A stretch of 64,000 nucleotides of DNA, taken from Gleditsia sinensis (Eukaryota; Streptophyta; Magnoliopsida; Fabales; Fabaceae). The position numbers and the translations under genes are program-made. This document shows, in pieces, positions 30,801 through 43,079 of the stretch. Within the stretch, counting starts at the first letter, position 1, and every line of letters starts with the position of its first letter. Under the pieces are notes generated by a model, which was given only the letters and a program-made list of their open reading frames with translations, was not told where the DNA came from and ran no database searches. The DNA lies in contig CM073464.1 in assembly GCA_037074535.1 (NCBI GenBank), positions 22,083,001 through 22,147,000 of the forward strand, given 5' to 3'.

Positions 30801-33800
30801 ATGTCCACATAATCATATTCCAAGTACTCCAACAAGAAGTGAGCAACAGGGGTCTCAAGGTTGACTCATATGATCATGATTGTAGTTTATTTGGATGTGT
30901 AATATTTACGCGGGATGGCTTAGTTAAGTTCCATGTCCCTGTTAGATAGCTTATAATGTGATGTAATATAAGTTATGGACTGTACCCCTTTCCATTATGG
31001 CATGAGATCCATCATGATATAAGTAATGCATATCATACCTTGCTAGTTGCCTATCAGGAAATGAAATTTGAAAATGCTTAGGATAATATGAAGCACTTTT
31101 ATGTTTTCCCAAGAATGATAACAAACAATATAAGTGAATAGTGTAACATCCCGTAATTTTTAAATATTTTCCTTAGAAATTCTTCACCTTACATATATGC
31201 ATAGAAATTGTCTAATATTAATGGAATAGGTAAAAAAAGAAAACCTATTAGAAATAAACATGCTAAAGAAAGGTGAAATTCTTAGTTAAAGAAAGATAAA
31301 TTTTTGTGAAGTAAGTAAAGGTCTTAAAATTTCAAGGAGATCGGATTAGGGTAATTTTTCTTAATTTAAGAGCAAAAGTCACTAGGTTTAGTATCTCCAC
31401 CCATAAATTGAGCTTTTACCTATGGACACATCATGTAGAGTTTTTCCACTTCAAATAAGTTTCTAGCAAGCCCATTGGATAACCTAAGCAAGAAATAAAA
31501 CATCGACTTGGACTAGGATATAGTAATTGGACCAATAGCCCAAAAATTATGAAAATGTGACCAAGCCCTCCAAGAAAGGTAGAATTTTAACCAAAGTAAA
31601 GAAAATGGGCAAGAATGAGCCCAAACCCAAGAGGAAAAATAAAAATAAAAATAAAATTAAAGTGATGAAATAATGGTGTAATCAAGATTAGGTGACATGG
31701 CATTAAGACAAAAATTTAGCAAGTGGTATGATTCTACATTCATCATTTTGGCAAGTGGCATAATAACACAAGGCTTTAGGACAAAAACATCTATATCCTA
31801 CACTCATAATTTTAGCAAGTGGTATGATAAGACATAGCATTAGGACAAAACATCTCTATCCCACATAAATAATTTCAACCAAATAATGGAGATTGAAGGG
31901 CTAGAAATTTGCCACTTAAAAAGGCAACCTATCATAATTGATTAAGACAAAAGAAAAAGTAAATGAATCCCTAAATCAAAGGGACCTTGTCCCATATCTT
32001 AAGAACATATTATCATAATTTTCAAAATACAAATCTCCTTTTCCTATGCATATCTTGACTAAGGAAGAGGAAGACAAGAACATAAGCTATTTGTTTTCCA
32101 AAAATTCAACAAAGTGTATCCTAATTGTGATAAGGTAGACCCATGATCATGAAAGGTGAATTATTTGGTGGCCTATATAAGAAAACCCACCCTTACAAAA
32201 TTATAATTTCGTCCAAGTGAGGGAGAGGAAAAATAGAAGCAAGGTAGAGTGAGGAAAGGAGAGGAAGAAAGGAAGAAAGAGGAAGGAGAAGTCTAGAAGA
32301 CTTAAGTGCTCCAAGTAAGTTTAACAATATATCTTTTTGAAGAAAACTTTTGAAACTTATAATATTTATATGAGATTTTGATCTTAGAACTTTGATTATT
32401 GGTCATGATGTTGCTATATCATGTTACATATTGATCTTGCATGTGATTTATGTTTGAATACTTAGGTTGGTGTAGATAGTTCTGCATGGTTATGGCTATG
32501 GGTGGCAGAATTTTTAGCTTCGGTTTTTAAATTTCTGGGAACAACCTATAAGGAATTAAAATAAATGGTTAACTTATGAATTATAGATATATGTCTCACA
32601 GATGTTAAGCCACTAGAATCATTCAATTTGGAGTCCATATGAGGAAGATATGAGCTGATTAGTAGTCAAAGGCCAGAAAATGGTTCATCAGGGAAGATTA
32701 TGTTAGGACAGCTTCTGTATTCTAATTTCTGGGAATTAACTGTATGGAATTAAAATAAATGGTTAACATAATAATTATAGATATGTGTGTCATGTATTTT
32801 TAGCCACTGGAATCATTCAATTTGGAGTCCATATGAGGAAGATATGAGCTTATTAGTAGTCAAAGGTCAGAAAATGGTTCATCAGGGAAGATGATGTTAG
32901 GACAGCTTCTGTATTTTAACTTCTGGGAATTATCTGTATGGAATTAAAATAAATGGTTAACATAAGAATTATAGATATGTGTGTTATGGATTGTTAGCCA
33001 CTGGAATCATTCCATTTGGAGTCCATATGAGGAAGATATGAACTTATTAGTAGTCAAAGGTCAGAAAATGGTTCATCAGGGAAGAATAAGTTAGGACAGC
33101 TTCTGTATTTTAATTTCTGGGAATTATCTGTATGGTATTAAAATAAATGGTTAACGTAAGAATTATATATATGTGTGTCAAGGATTTTTAGCCACTGGAA
33201 TCACTCAAGTTGGAGTCCATATGAGGTAGATATGGGCCGATTAGTAGGTAGAGGTCAGAACCTATCCGAGAAGAAATAACGTATACATTTAGGGAGTAAT
33301 ATCACCTTGATTTCTTAATATTTCGCTACATTGTTCAACATAATAGTTTTAGATAATTTTTTTATCTTGAAATTGACACCAAGATCACCTACATCAGAGT
33401 TAAATTGAGGGAGTTATGCTCTGATTAGTAAGAAAATGTTAGATAGGATGAAAACCTGCATCATGAAAATAAAGAAATAAAATTAGTATTTAAAAAAGAA
33501 GATGAATCTTAATAAATGACTAGTATAGCCATAGCCATTGCCATTGTATGAACTTCTTACCATCTTAAGTGTGAAATTTTGACATGAAAATATTTTATAA
33601 AGTGATATTTGAAATGGTTATGTTCATGGCATGATTACCAATGATTTTTGGTAATAATTATATTTTGATGAACATACTTGTTATTGAAAGCATATTTTTG
33701 GCTATCATTGTTAAAAAAAAAAAGAAATGAGCACGGTCACATGGCAATCCGTGTGGTGCACCAGTAGGGGACGCCCTACCAACGGTGATGATCATGATAA

Positions 33801-34245
33801 TGAGAAAAGAAAGAAAAGAAAGAGAAAGTGGGCCATGTCGGACGGAGCGAGAAAAGCCCATACCGGAGAGTAGAGGATACTCACCCAGACCGGGGTAGCT
33901 TGAAATGAGAATAAGTTGATGGCCATCATATGATATTTTGAAAATAGTAAATCCTATCATACATATCATTACAATATGATTCTTATGTGCATAGATATAT
34001 TGCATTCATGTGACCAAAGATATTTTCTGTAGTTTATACAGCTGAACATGACGTGATGAGCTTTATTGATAATAATTATTGTTGAACTTACTGGGATTTA
34101 ATTCTCACTATATTTCCATATCATGTTAAGAAAATTAGTTATGCAGATTTTCTATAACTCTGGCTTTTAGTGCACGTTGGATCGAGTTATTCTATGATGG
34201 GCAGATCCTAAATAAAATGTTTGTGAGCGAGTTGGCACAGATCCC

Positions 34246-35591
34246 TGGTGCGCACTGTCGCAGGTGCACCCAAATTAATACCTTACCTCAAAACTAACCT
34301 GTAGTAGTAGGAGTAAGGGTCGATCCCACAGAGACTGGAATTACCTTATGTGATTAAAAAGGGGGGATTGATAATCGCAAATTAAGTAAAGTAAACAATA
34401 ATGAAAATAATTAAGAGAAAGAGATTAATAATAAAGACGTTGGTTTCGGTTGGTATCCACCGTCAAGGGATTACATTGATCATCGACAATATAATCAATC
34501 TGCAAATGAATATCTATCATTGGGGTTTTAACCCCGTTTCTCCTTAAGCCTAGCAAATTAATGACAATCGCACTAATTAAACCCTAATTAACAAGCCATA
34601 TTTTAGCACATCGGTAAAACATAACTTGCTAATCGCATGAAGAACTAGAGAAACTGACAGAGCTAAACAAATATAAACACATCGGTTATATTTAATTTAG
34701 TTAATCATTCATCATAGGTTCAATGATTTATAATCCAAAACCCTCAAACCTATTTGCCTCACGAATCGCATAATTGAAAACTTTGTTCAAAACACAATTT
34801 AGCGGTAGATTAAAACAGACAAAATACTAGTAGGCCTCCTAGCAATCATATGAATAATCATTAAGAATAAGAACAGATGAACAATCAATATTCAAAGCAA
34901 ATTGAAATAAAAACATCAAATCCACATCTCACAATGTATAAAAATCCCTTGAGGTTTCAACTCACCTCAACCAACTAAAGAGAATTAGCCACGCAGGGCC
35001 ATAAGATAAACAAAAGAAGAATTGAAGAATGTAGATGAAGAATTCGGTGATGAATTGGATGTCTTCTCTGGTTGCTTTCCTCTCTTTTTATAGACTCCCC
35101 TCTCTAAATCGAAGTCAGAATGTGTTTTAGGTCAAATTCCTGTCCATTCCCTTAAATTTTGAGCGAAAACGACCTAAAATCGCGAAATCAGCAAGTCCCC
35201 TACGGCGCACGGGCGCCGCGGCGCTACAAAGATGAAGCCACGGGGCGCCGCGGCGCTCTTTGTCGAGAGAGCTAAGGCGCTGCGGCGCCATCGGTTGAGC
35301 GCCGCGGCGCTATGTCCTGGGTAGCTCTATGTCTCTTCGCGCCTAGATTCTTCTGGATTTTGCCAAACATGAATCGGAGTCCCAATGAGTGAGATATACC
35401 TCAATTAGAGACACAAGGTCAAAAATCAGCATTTTTCCATGAATTTCTTATCTTTTTTCTTCCATTTTCTTCTTCCTTTGTTTCTACAACACAAAATACA
35501 AAACTAAGCTAATTACTAATTATATTTTACTTAAATCAAACAAAAGGTAAGCATAAAGGTATTAAAATCATGCTTAATTAAGATCACATCA
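34246..35591 (-). mobile_element. Solo LTR D1 (Tat/Athila-like, 1346 bp)
   Basis: TSD ATCCC at 34241-34245 and 35592-35596. On the minus strand it begins TGATGTGATC and ends GTGCGCACCA. The TCTGTGGGATCGACCC motif near the minus-strand 3' end is typical of LTRs of the plant Tat/Athila lineage, which fixes the orientation. No internal region. Contains a CpG-dense palindrome cluster at 35203-35312. D2 (59076-63709) is an older copy. The lineage call rests on remembered LTR features only. Confidence 0.85.
35203..35312. repeat. Cluster of GC-rich palindromes in D1
   Basis: Four copies related to AGCGCCGCGGCGCT (a perfect palindrome) at about 35210-35224, 35243-35257, 35276-35290 and 35299-35311. 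The stretch is almost pure GC and packed with CpG inside a strongly AT-rich window. The third copy carries one transition (GCGCTGCGGCGCC). Confidence 0.85.
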
Positions 35592-35853
35592 ATCCCGGTG
35601 AAGGTGCAACCGCCCGCACCTGTATCTCCGGAATTGGTCATCCAAAATAAACAAGATGTAAATATCTATGTCTTTGATATGTTGCATGTACGTTTTGATT
35701 AATGACGTGTATGTGAACTCAATATTGTATAATAAAAAAAAAGGATGTTACAAATAGGTTAAGGTATGAGCTAGGTGGTCATTGCCAAGAATTTATAGAT
35801 AATAAGGAACATTCTATGATCTAGATTTCCGAGGTTGGAGTTACTACATATAG

Positions 35854-36913
35854 CATGTACCTTGAATCATTTCGGGGGATTTAGCTACCTCTTGGCTGCT
35901 CAGGGCGAAGACCTTTCCTTTCACCTGAGGACTCTGTTCCGGCTGCTTCCCCAAATTCTGTGGGTAGTTCTTTGCAAAATGACCCTTCTGTCCGTAATTG
36001 AAGCAAACATCTAATCCAATGTAGAATGGCTGGTTACCATGTATACGTCCGCACTTAGTACACTTGACTGTGGAAAATTTCCATTGGAAAGGTCAAGGAC
36101 ATGCAATCATTAGCCTCTTGCCATTACCCTATCCTTTTCCTCTAACATTGTTTCCAGAGTTTTATGGCCCGTTCTTCCTTTTCCAGAAGTTCTGTCTTTG
36201 TTTCTCATCTACCACTGCCCTCAAGCTCTTCTCAAGGAGTCTGCATTTATTTATCAGAGGTACAAACTCCTTGATCTCTATAGCTACAACAACATTCCTT
36301 ATCTCTGGATTCAATACTGCTTCGAACTTAACAGCCTTCCATATTTTATTGGGGTTAAATTGCAGGTAAAAGGAAAACTTAGACAACTTCTCAAACCTCG
36401 TGATCTACTGGTCTATGATCATGCTACCTGTCTAAGTTGGAGAAATTCAATCTTCTTCTCCGCCCGCACAATACTTGGGAAGTACTTTTCCAAAAAGGTG
36501 TCTTTGAACACCTATCAGGTGATCTACCTTCCCTGGTGAGCTAAAAGTTCTCTAGTTCTACGTAACCAGTATTCTGCTTCATCTTTCAGCATATATTCAG
36601 CGAAGATAACTTGTTGCTCCTCAGTACAACCCATTACTTTAAAGATTTTCTCCAATTACCTTATCCACCTTTCAGCTACAGTCGGGTCAAAGCCACCTTG
36701 AAACCAAGGTGGTCAAGTCCTTAGGAACTCAAATATGCCGTTATCATTTCCTGCCATCCGGTTATTAGCACCATTCTCACCATTTGAGTTATTAGCATTT
36801 TGAAGGTATTGTAGAATTTTATTGGTGGTCGTGACTTAGCCTCAAATTGCCGTGGCTAGGTTGTGCTGGGTTTCCTCTGCATTGTTTGCCAAATTTCTCC
36901 TTGGTGGTGCCAT
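35854..36913 (-). pseudogene. gag of element C
   Basis: Minus-strand gag starting MAPPRRNLANNAEE at 36913. Capsid region includes WFQGGFDPT near 36700 and FNPNKIWKAVKFEAVLNPEI in 36162-36386. The zinc-knuckle region near 36000-36070 reads CTKCGRIHG and then CFNYGQKGHFAKNY, so two Cys of the second CCHC knuckle have become Tyr. Several stops interrupt it. It joins the protease part (13323) across element B, with TATAG at the break. Confidence 0.8.
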
Positions 36914-37151
36914 TTCCTATTGTGGCAAAAACAAAGTTATGCTGCTATTGAGGTGATCAAGCCCAATAGTTAAATTCAAATATATTTAACAACAGTCATA
37001 ACACCACCTCGGCATATAGATAAGAAACACTAGTAATTTCTTACCTATATGAAATCATTGATCCCCTACATAGCATAACCATAACATACTCAAGACACTA
37101 TAAGATCGATTCAGATAACTATCCAACCACTGAGCATCTAGGATCGACCTT
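36914..37151 (-). other. Leader between primer site and gag of element C
   Basis: No gene seen. Shared with element A (1579-1816) and, in decayed form, with element E (57520-57700), including ATGGTCAGTGG-like and AAGAAATTACTAGTGTTTC stretches. Would carry packaging or translation signals of the element, but none can be identified by eye. Confidence 0.5.
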
Positions 37152-37163
37152 CTCTGATACCAA
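37152..37163 (-). promoter_or_regulatory. Primer binding site of element C
   Basis: On the minus strand TTGGTATCAGAG follows the LTR end by a few bases; initiator tRNA-Met type. Confidence 0.9.
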
Positions 37164-37166
37164 TTA

Positions 37167-40100
37167 TGTAACAACTCCTTTTTTATATATATATACATAT
37201 ATATAAATTTTTTTAAAGTCCCATGAAGTCATTACCTTTATTTAACTTATAAATAAACATTAAATTAATTTAACCAAACATAATTAAGGTTTACACATCA
37301 TTAATTAATAACATATGTACACAAATCAAACACATATATATCCATATCTTATTCATCCATATTGACCAGTTCTAGGGATACGAGTGCGGGTGGTTGCACC
37401 TTCACTGGGATCTTAGCCAACTCGACCATAAACACCTTATTAATTTTTAGGATCTGCCCAACATAAAGTTACTCGATCCAACATACATTAAGAGCCAGAG
37501 CCAAAGAAAAATCTTCAAAACTAGTTTTCTAAACATGATATGGAAATATAGTGAGAATTAAATCCCAGTAAGTTCAACAATAAATCACAATTATCATCAA
37601 TATAGATCATCATGTCATATTCATCTGTATAAGCTACAGCAAATATCTTAGGTCACATGAATGCACTTTATTTATGCACATGAAAATCATACATAAATGA
37701 CATGTATGGCATGAATAACTATTTTCAAATTACCATATGATGGCTATCAACTTATTTTCATATCAAGCTACCCTAGTCAGGGTGAATACTTCTACTCTCC
37801 AGTACGAGCTTTTTTCACTCCATCTGACATGGCATACTTTCTCTTTCTTTTCTCATTAACATAACCATAGCCGTTGGTAGGGCGTCCCTTACTGGTGCAC
37901 CTTACGGACCGCCATGTGACCGTACTTATTTCTTTTCTTTTCTATTTAATAACCAAAAATATGATTTCAATAACAAGTATGTTCATTATACTCACATGCC
38001 ATAATTGTTATCAAAATATAATCATTACAAAAAAATGATGGTAATCATGAAATGGACATAATCATTTCAAATATCACTTTATAAAATATTTTCATATCAA
38101 AATTACACACTTAAGATGGTAAAGAGTTCATGCAATAGCAATGGCTATGGCATACACTAGTCATTTATTATTTTCATTTATAAGATTCTTTTTTTAAAAA
38201 TATTTCTTTTATCTCTTCATTTTATTTATGCTTGACCTCTAGTCACTTTCCTCCTAAATACATCATTTCCAACACATGTTCTCACAAATTTTTAACACGA
38301 CATTCTTCTTCAATTTGGTTTCTATTAATATCCTATAGTTAATGAGGTTCATTTAGGGTAGAAAAATGTTGAAAATAAGCTTTACCAGATTCTAACATGG
38401 CCTAAACGTATCCTATAATATAGCTTGGCCATTTCCTATAAAATAGCCATGCTTTAGGCTTTAAAATGCCATTTCCAGCACAAAACACGTTCTAGCCGTG
38501 CCTTGGAACACGGCCATGCTCTATGTTGTGTTATTTCCTAATGCAGGTTTTCGTCTTGCCTGACCTTCTCTGACTAATCATAGCATAGCTCCCTCATTTT
38601 AACTCCTAATTAGGTGATCTTGGTGTCTATTTAAAGATAAAACAATTATCTAAAACTATTATGTTGAACATTTTCATGAAATCGTAAGGAATTTTGATGA
38701 CATTACTCCCTCAACTTAAACATTATTTCTTCTTGGGTAGGTTCTGACCGTTACTTACTAATCTGACCATATCGCCCTCATATTAACTCCAAATCGAGTG
38801 ATTCTAGTGATTAAAATTTCGGTGAGATATATATCTATATTTTTTATGTTAACCAATTATTTTAATTCCCTACATAAGTTTTCCAAAAATTTAAACACAG
38901 AAACTTTTCTAACAGATTTTTTCCCTGATTAACCATTTTCTCACCAATGCTTACTAATATGACCATATCTACCTCATATAGACTCCAAATTGAGTGATTT
39001 CAGTGGATAAAAATCCATGAGAAATATATCTATATTTTCATCCCAACCATTTCTTTTAATTACTAACCAATTCTTCTCAGAATTTGAAAAACAGCAGCTT
39101 CCATGATTACTTTAAAATCCAGTTTCCTAACCAAACCTTTTCTAAGCTTTTAGTTCATCATTTTATTATGTCTTCTTCTATTTTTTTCTTAATTTACATC
39201 TAATCATATTTCATCAATTTTTTACCACATTTAAATATACAAAATAGCAACATAAAAATCTTAAAATTTTATCACCCATAGCCATACCTATGTAGAACTT
39301 TCTACACCAACCTAAGTATTCAAACATACATCACTTGCAAAATCAACATGTAACATATAACAACATCCATGGCCAATCATCTAGGTAAAAAATATAGTAA
39401 ATTTTATCAAAGTTCTAGGATCAAAATCCCATATAAATGTTTCTAATTTCAAAAATTTTCTAAAAAAAATATATTGTTAAACATACCTAAAGATCCTCCT
39501 AGCTAACTTAGTGAATTCTTTTTCTTGTTGCCTCTTGAAGGAAGTAGCAGATTCTTCCCTTCCCTTAGCTTTTCTAGCAACTTAAATAAGAGAAGGAGGG
39601 TGAGTTTTTGAACCCCAAAAATGAAGAAGAAAGATAGATTCAAGTAGAGATTAACCTAACTTACCTTGAGTAGTTAGTCCTATAGACTTCTCCTTCTTCT
39701 TTCTTTTTCTCTTCTCCTCTCTTTCTCTCCTTTCCTCACTCTACCTTGTTTATGTTTTTTCTCTCCCTCACTTGGATGAAATTATAATGTTATAAAAGTA
39801 AGTTTTGCTTAAATAAACTATCATGTGGTTCACCTTTCATAACCATAGGTCTACCTTATCACAATTAGGATGCACTTAGTTGTTTTTTGGAGAAAAAAAC
39901 AACCAATGTTCTTGTCTTCCTCTCCCTTAGTCAAGATATGAAGAGCAAAACGAGATTTGTATTTTGAAAATCATGTTAAAATGTTCTTAAGACAAGGGAC
40001 AAGGTCCCTTTGATTTAGGGATTCATTTCATTTTTCTTTTGTCTTAATCAAGTATGAAAGGTTTGCCTTTTTAGGTGGCAAATTTCCAGCCCTTGAATCT

Positions 40101-40959
40101 CCCTTACTTGGCTAAAATTATTTGTGTAGGATAAGGATGTTTTGTCGTAATGCTATGTATTATTACCCACTTATTGAACTTATGAATATAGGATATAGAT
40201 GTTTTGCCTTAAAGCCATGTATTATTACCTACTTGTTGAAATTATGAATGTAGGATATATATGTTTTGTCTTAATGCCATGTGACCTAATCTTGATTATT
40301 ATTACACTACTATTTTCTCACATGATTCTTATTTTTCCATCTTAGATTTGCGCTCATTCTTACCCATTTCTTTTGCTTTGGCTGAAATTCTACCTTTCAT
40401 GAAGGATTTTATCACGTTTTCATGATTTTTGGGCTATCGGTCTAACTTCTATATCCTAGTCCAAGTTTATGTTTTATTTCTTACTTAGGCTATCCTATTG
40501 GCTTGCTAGAAATTCATGTGAAGTTCAAAAACTCTATATGAAGTGTCCATAGGTGAAAGCCCAATTTATTGGTGGAGATATTAGACTTAATAACTCTAGC
40601 TCTTGAATTAGGAAAAAAATTACCCTAATCCAATCTTCTTAAAATTTTAAGACCGTTACTTACTTCACAAAAAATTATCTTCCTTACCCAAGAATTTCTC
40701 CTCTCTTTAGTATGTTATTTCTAATTTTTCCTATTAGGTTCTCTCTTTACCTATTCCCTTAATATTAGAAACATTTTTTATGCATACATAAGGTGAAGAA
40801 TTTCTAAGGATTATATTTCTTAGATATCTAAAAATTGTCTAATAAATTTTATTTCCTTAATTTATGTACCTTTATTAATAAAAGAAACGAAATTATGGAT
40901 GTTACATTAAATATTTATATACCTTTATTAATAAATAAAACGAAATTAGGGATGTTACA
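37167..40959 (-). repeat. Element C 5' LTR (family S, long form, 3793 bp)
   Basis: Minus-strand LTR: TGTAACATCCC at 40959, ending GGAGTTGTTACA at 37167. Just inside its 3' end is a short TA repeat (37185-37206). A second copy of the LTR start lies 53 bp inside (TGTAACAT at 40906). TATA degenerate (TTTATTTAAG near 39805). Carries the intron-like segment 39487-39664 and a decayed short frame near 37350-37510 (KIPVKVQPPALVSLELV, one stop earlier). Confidence 0.9.
39487..39664 (-). other. Intron-like 178-nt segment in C 5' LTR
   Basis: On the minus strand ACTCAAG is followed by GTAAGTTAGG (39664), and the segment ends GGATCTTTAG (39487) directly before GTATGTTTAAC. Same position and nearly the same length as the S1 segment (181 nt) and the F segment (179 nt). 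Confidence 0.62.
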
Positions 40960-42470
40960 CAATTCAACATCTTAATTTAGAATATCTATTGAGAATTTGT
41001 AAATAAATTAGTAGTAATCAAATACAAGTCATGGTATGTTTTATCTACTCACAAATAGAAAATGTAATCTAACTATAGTTCAGAATTAAAACTAGAATAT
41101 TTTTTGCTAATACAGCTTTGTATTCATAGGTTTAAGCAGCCCCTAGATTCATATATAACATTATTTTTCCTTATAAGTCACTCTAAGTAGAGGTTTCAAG
41201 CATCTACTCAACTTAGGATTCCTTCTTTATATTTTTTAACCAAAAAAAAATTATAATCAATTAGAATTGGAGTACTTTTCATGTTAAATTCTATGATAAA
41301 AATTGTATCACGTATATATGGCTAGGTTTGTTCAAAAATTTGAAAGAAAATGAAAAAGAGAATGAACAATACCTAGAGAATGTGAGAATAGTGGAGAAAA
41401 TGGCAAAAAAATTTAACGGTATGCTTAATACAGAGCTAAGAGGTATTTTCTTCATTTCACAAAATTTCTAGATCTTTTGCGTGGTGTCGCGACAATATAT
41501 ACTCAATGTCGCAATGGTGAGGTTTCTAGACTCTAGAACTGACATACCATTCTTCACGATGAAAAGATGGCATAGTGACAATGAGCTCTCAGGAAGTTTG
41601 GAATAGTAACTTTGGTATTCAACGTTGTGATGGTAACCATTTTGGAATTCCTATTACTATAGCATTCTAAATTTATCCTCAAAGTCCTCTCACCTACACA
41701 AGATTCCAATTCAAAATCCTTATACTATGGATATTCATTTAACCATCACTTGATAAATAAAATATAATCACTTAAATTTTAAGGGCACTAAAATAGGTAG
41801 GCTTATCAATTTATCTGCAAAATGATTTTCTAAACTTAATGTTCTAAAAGTATTTTTAGGCCCGTCTTCTAGAAAGATTAATTTATTCATTATAAAATCA
41901 TTTTTTTATATGAAAAATTTACAAAGTCTCCTTTACCCTATTCAATCCTCCTTTTTGCAATGCTAAATATGTGACTAACAAATGAAAATGCTAATCTTTG
42001 AGTTTGGATAAAAGTATGATGTAAAAGTGATTAAGTATTTTGTTATAATATGATACAAATATTATTTATTTATTTATTTTTAAAAAAAAATTAAAAATTA
42101 ATAAATATTATAGATTGGCAGGCTAACCCATTTATAAAAAAGCTAGCTGGCTTGGACAATTTAAGGCGAACCTATGGCGAGCTGATCTAGTTGAATTTTG
42201 GCTAACCTATTTTCCAAGTACTAACCATTAGATTAAATGCTCTAATAATTAACATGATCAAACTCATAAAATTTTAGATTAAAAATCCATCATTGTTTTG
42301 TAATCCATCAATTTATCCTAAAACTAATGTGGTAATTTGGCTTTAAGGTGTTTCAAGTAATCAACTAGAATAGGGCAAAATAATTTATACAAACTCCATC
42401 AATAACTGACAAAACCCATGATCTAAGGTGTCAAGATCATTTCTATAATTAGGTTTGTAAGGAACCACAA
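40960..42470. other. Unassigned AT-rich region, probably old LTR debris
   Basis: No gene and no clear element ends found. Around 41470-41640 are GTGTCGCGACA and several decayed relatives (ATGTCGCAATGG, CATAGTGACAATG, AACGTTGTGATGG), reminiscent of the palindrome clusters seen in some gypsy LTRs. Near 42115-42200 is a GGCAGGCTAACCCATTT / GGCGAACCTATGGCGAGC stretch of unknown class. Confidence 0.4.
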
Positions 42471-43079
42471 ACCATTACTTATATAAAAGCAAGAACATTG
42501 ATATAAGTAAGATGCCACAGTGAGTGATGAAAGATTCAATTGATAAGTTAACGATGAACGCCACAGAAAATTCTAATAAGTTTGAATAGTTTGTCAAATA
42601 ACCAAAGATAAAATACTCTCACTTTTATTAATAATAATCTTCTATCTTTCTATTGATCATTCATGCCTATTTATAGGTCAATTTTCTAAATAAACAAGAA
42701 AAACTAAATGAGAAACTCCTAGTTAAATAAGGAAAAAAAAATAGGAAACTCTTTTATTCAAATAAAGAAATTAACTCTTCTAGTTAGACAAGCAAACTAA
42801 AATTAGGAAGCTTTCCTAGTCAAACAAGGAAACTAAAAATAGGAATTTTTCCTAGTTAGATAAGGAAAATACTATATTTATGCCATCTTGACTTTAGTTA
42901 ATCATGTCTCTTCATCTTGATCTATATCCAAATTTCCTTTGATGATGTGGATTACTCCTTGCTCTACTTAAATAGTGGCCCATTTCTCTTTTTGTTGGAC
43001 TTCTTGAATTAATCCAATAAGTGTTTTTTAGAATCTTTTAGCTCAAACACTTGTAATAGCTATAACTAGAATTTGAAGT

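Larger units (their letters stand above)
31142..35752 (+). mobile_element. Solo LTR S3 (family S, short form), containing D1
   Basis: Starts TGTAACATCCCG, ends AAGGATGTTACA; TSD AATAG at 31137-31141 and 35753-35757. About 3.26 kb after removing D1. TATA box 32172-32180, 5' splice-site position near 32315 altered to CCAAGTAAG, 194-bp units 32510-33260, GC-rich block 33730-33900. The short reading frame is split by D1. Confidence 0.94.
13324..35848 (+). mobile_element. Element B: Ty3/gypsy Tekay-like retrotransposon, LTR family T
   Basis: Plus-strand element flanked by TATAG at 13319-13323 and 35849-35853, inserted in element C between protease and gag. After removing nested solo LTRs S1, S2 and S3 the LTRs are about 3.41 and 3.36 kb and the internal region about 3.6 kb. 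The LTRs start TGTAACATCCTAAGC and end in CTACA. The internal region keeps a gag scrap, RT from the fingers onward, RNase H, integrase and chromodomain; protease is deleted. Both LTRs preserve empty versions of the other's insertion sites, which confirms the nested structure. Confidence 0.93.
27871..35848 (+). repeat. Element B 3' LTR (family T), interrupted by S3
   Basis: Same sequence as the 5' LTR without S1: TATA box at 28121, leader, GA-rich tract and 5' splice site near 29140, modules near 29310 and 29505. It lacks a short piece of the 5' LTR near 19385-19430. S3 interrupts it at 31141; it resumes at 35753 and ends GGAGTTACTACA at 35848. Provides the empty site for S1; the 5' LTR (near 20755) provides the empty site for S3. 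Confidence 0.9.
8637..40959 (-). mobile_element. Element C: Tekay-like Ty3/gypsy retrotransposon, host of A and B
   Basis: A minus-strand element split by two insertions. From the right: 5' LTR (37167-40959), primer site, gag, then element B, then protease, RT, RNase H, integrase and chromodomain (9983-13323), polypurine tract, and the start of the 3' LTR (8637-9947), broken by element A. The flanks of B carry TATAG on both sides and C's sequence continues across it. The right flank after the 5' LTR is CAATT; the left TSD is outside the window. The reading frames are broken by scattered stops, but most domain motifs are still legible. Confidence 0.9.

Noticed and set aside
36064..36539. Plus-strand frames of 101 and 113 codons
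   Set aside because: They are antisense to the gag of element C, which explains the sequence.
40960..40964. CAATT flank of element C matching the CAATT TSD of element E (53119 and 58731), suggesting a shared event
   Set aside because: C's left TSD is outside the window and the two targets differ beyond the first seven bases; a chance match of a short AT-rich pentamer is enough.
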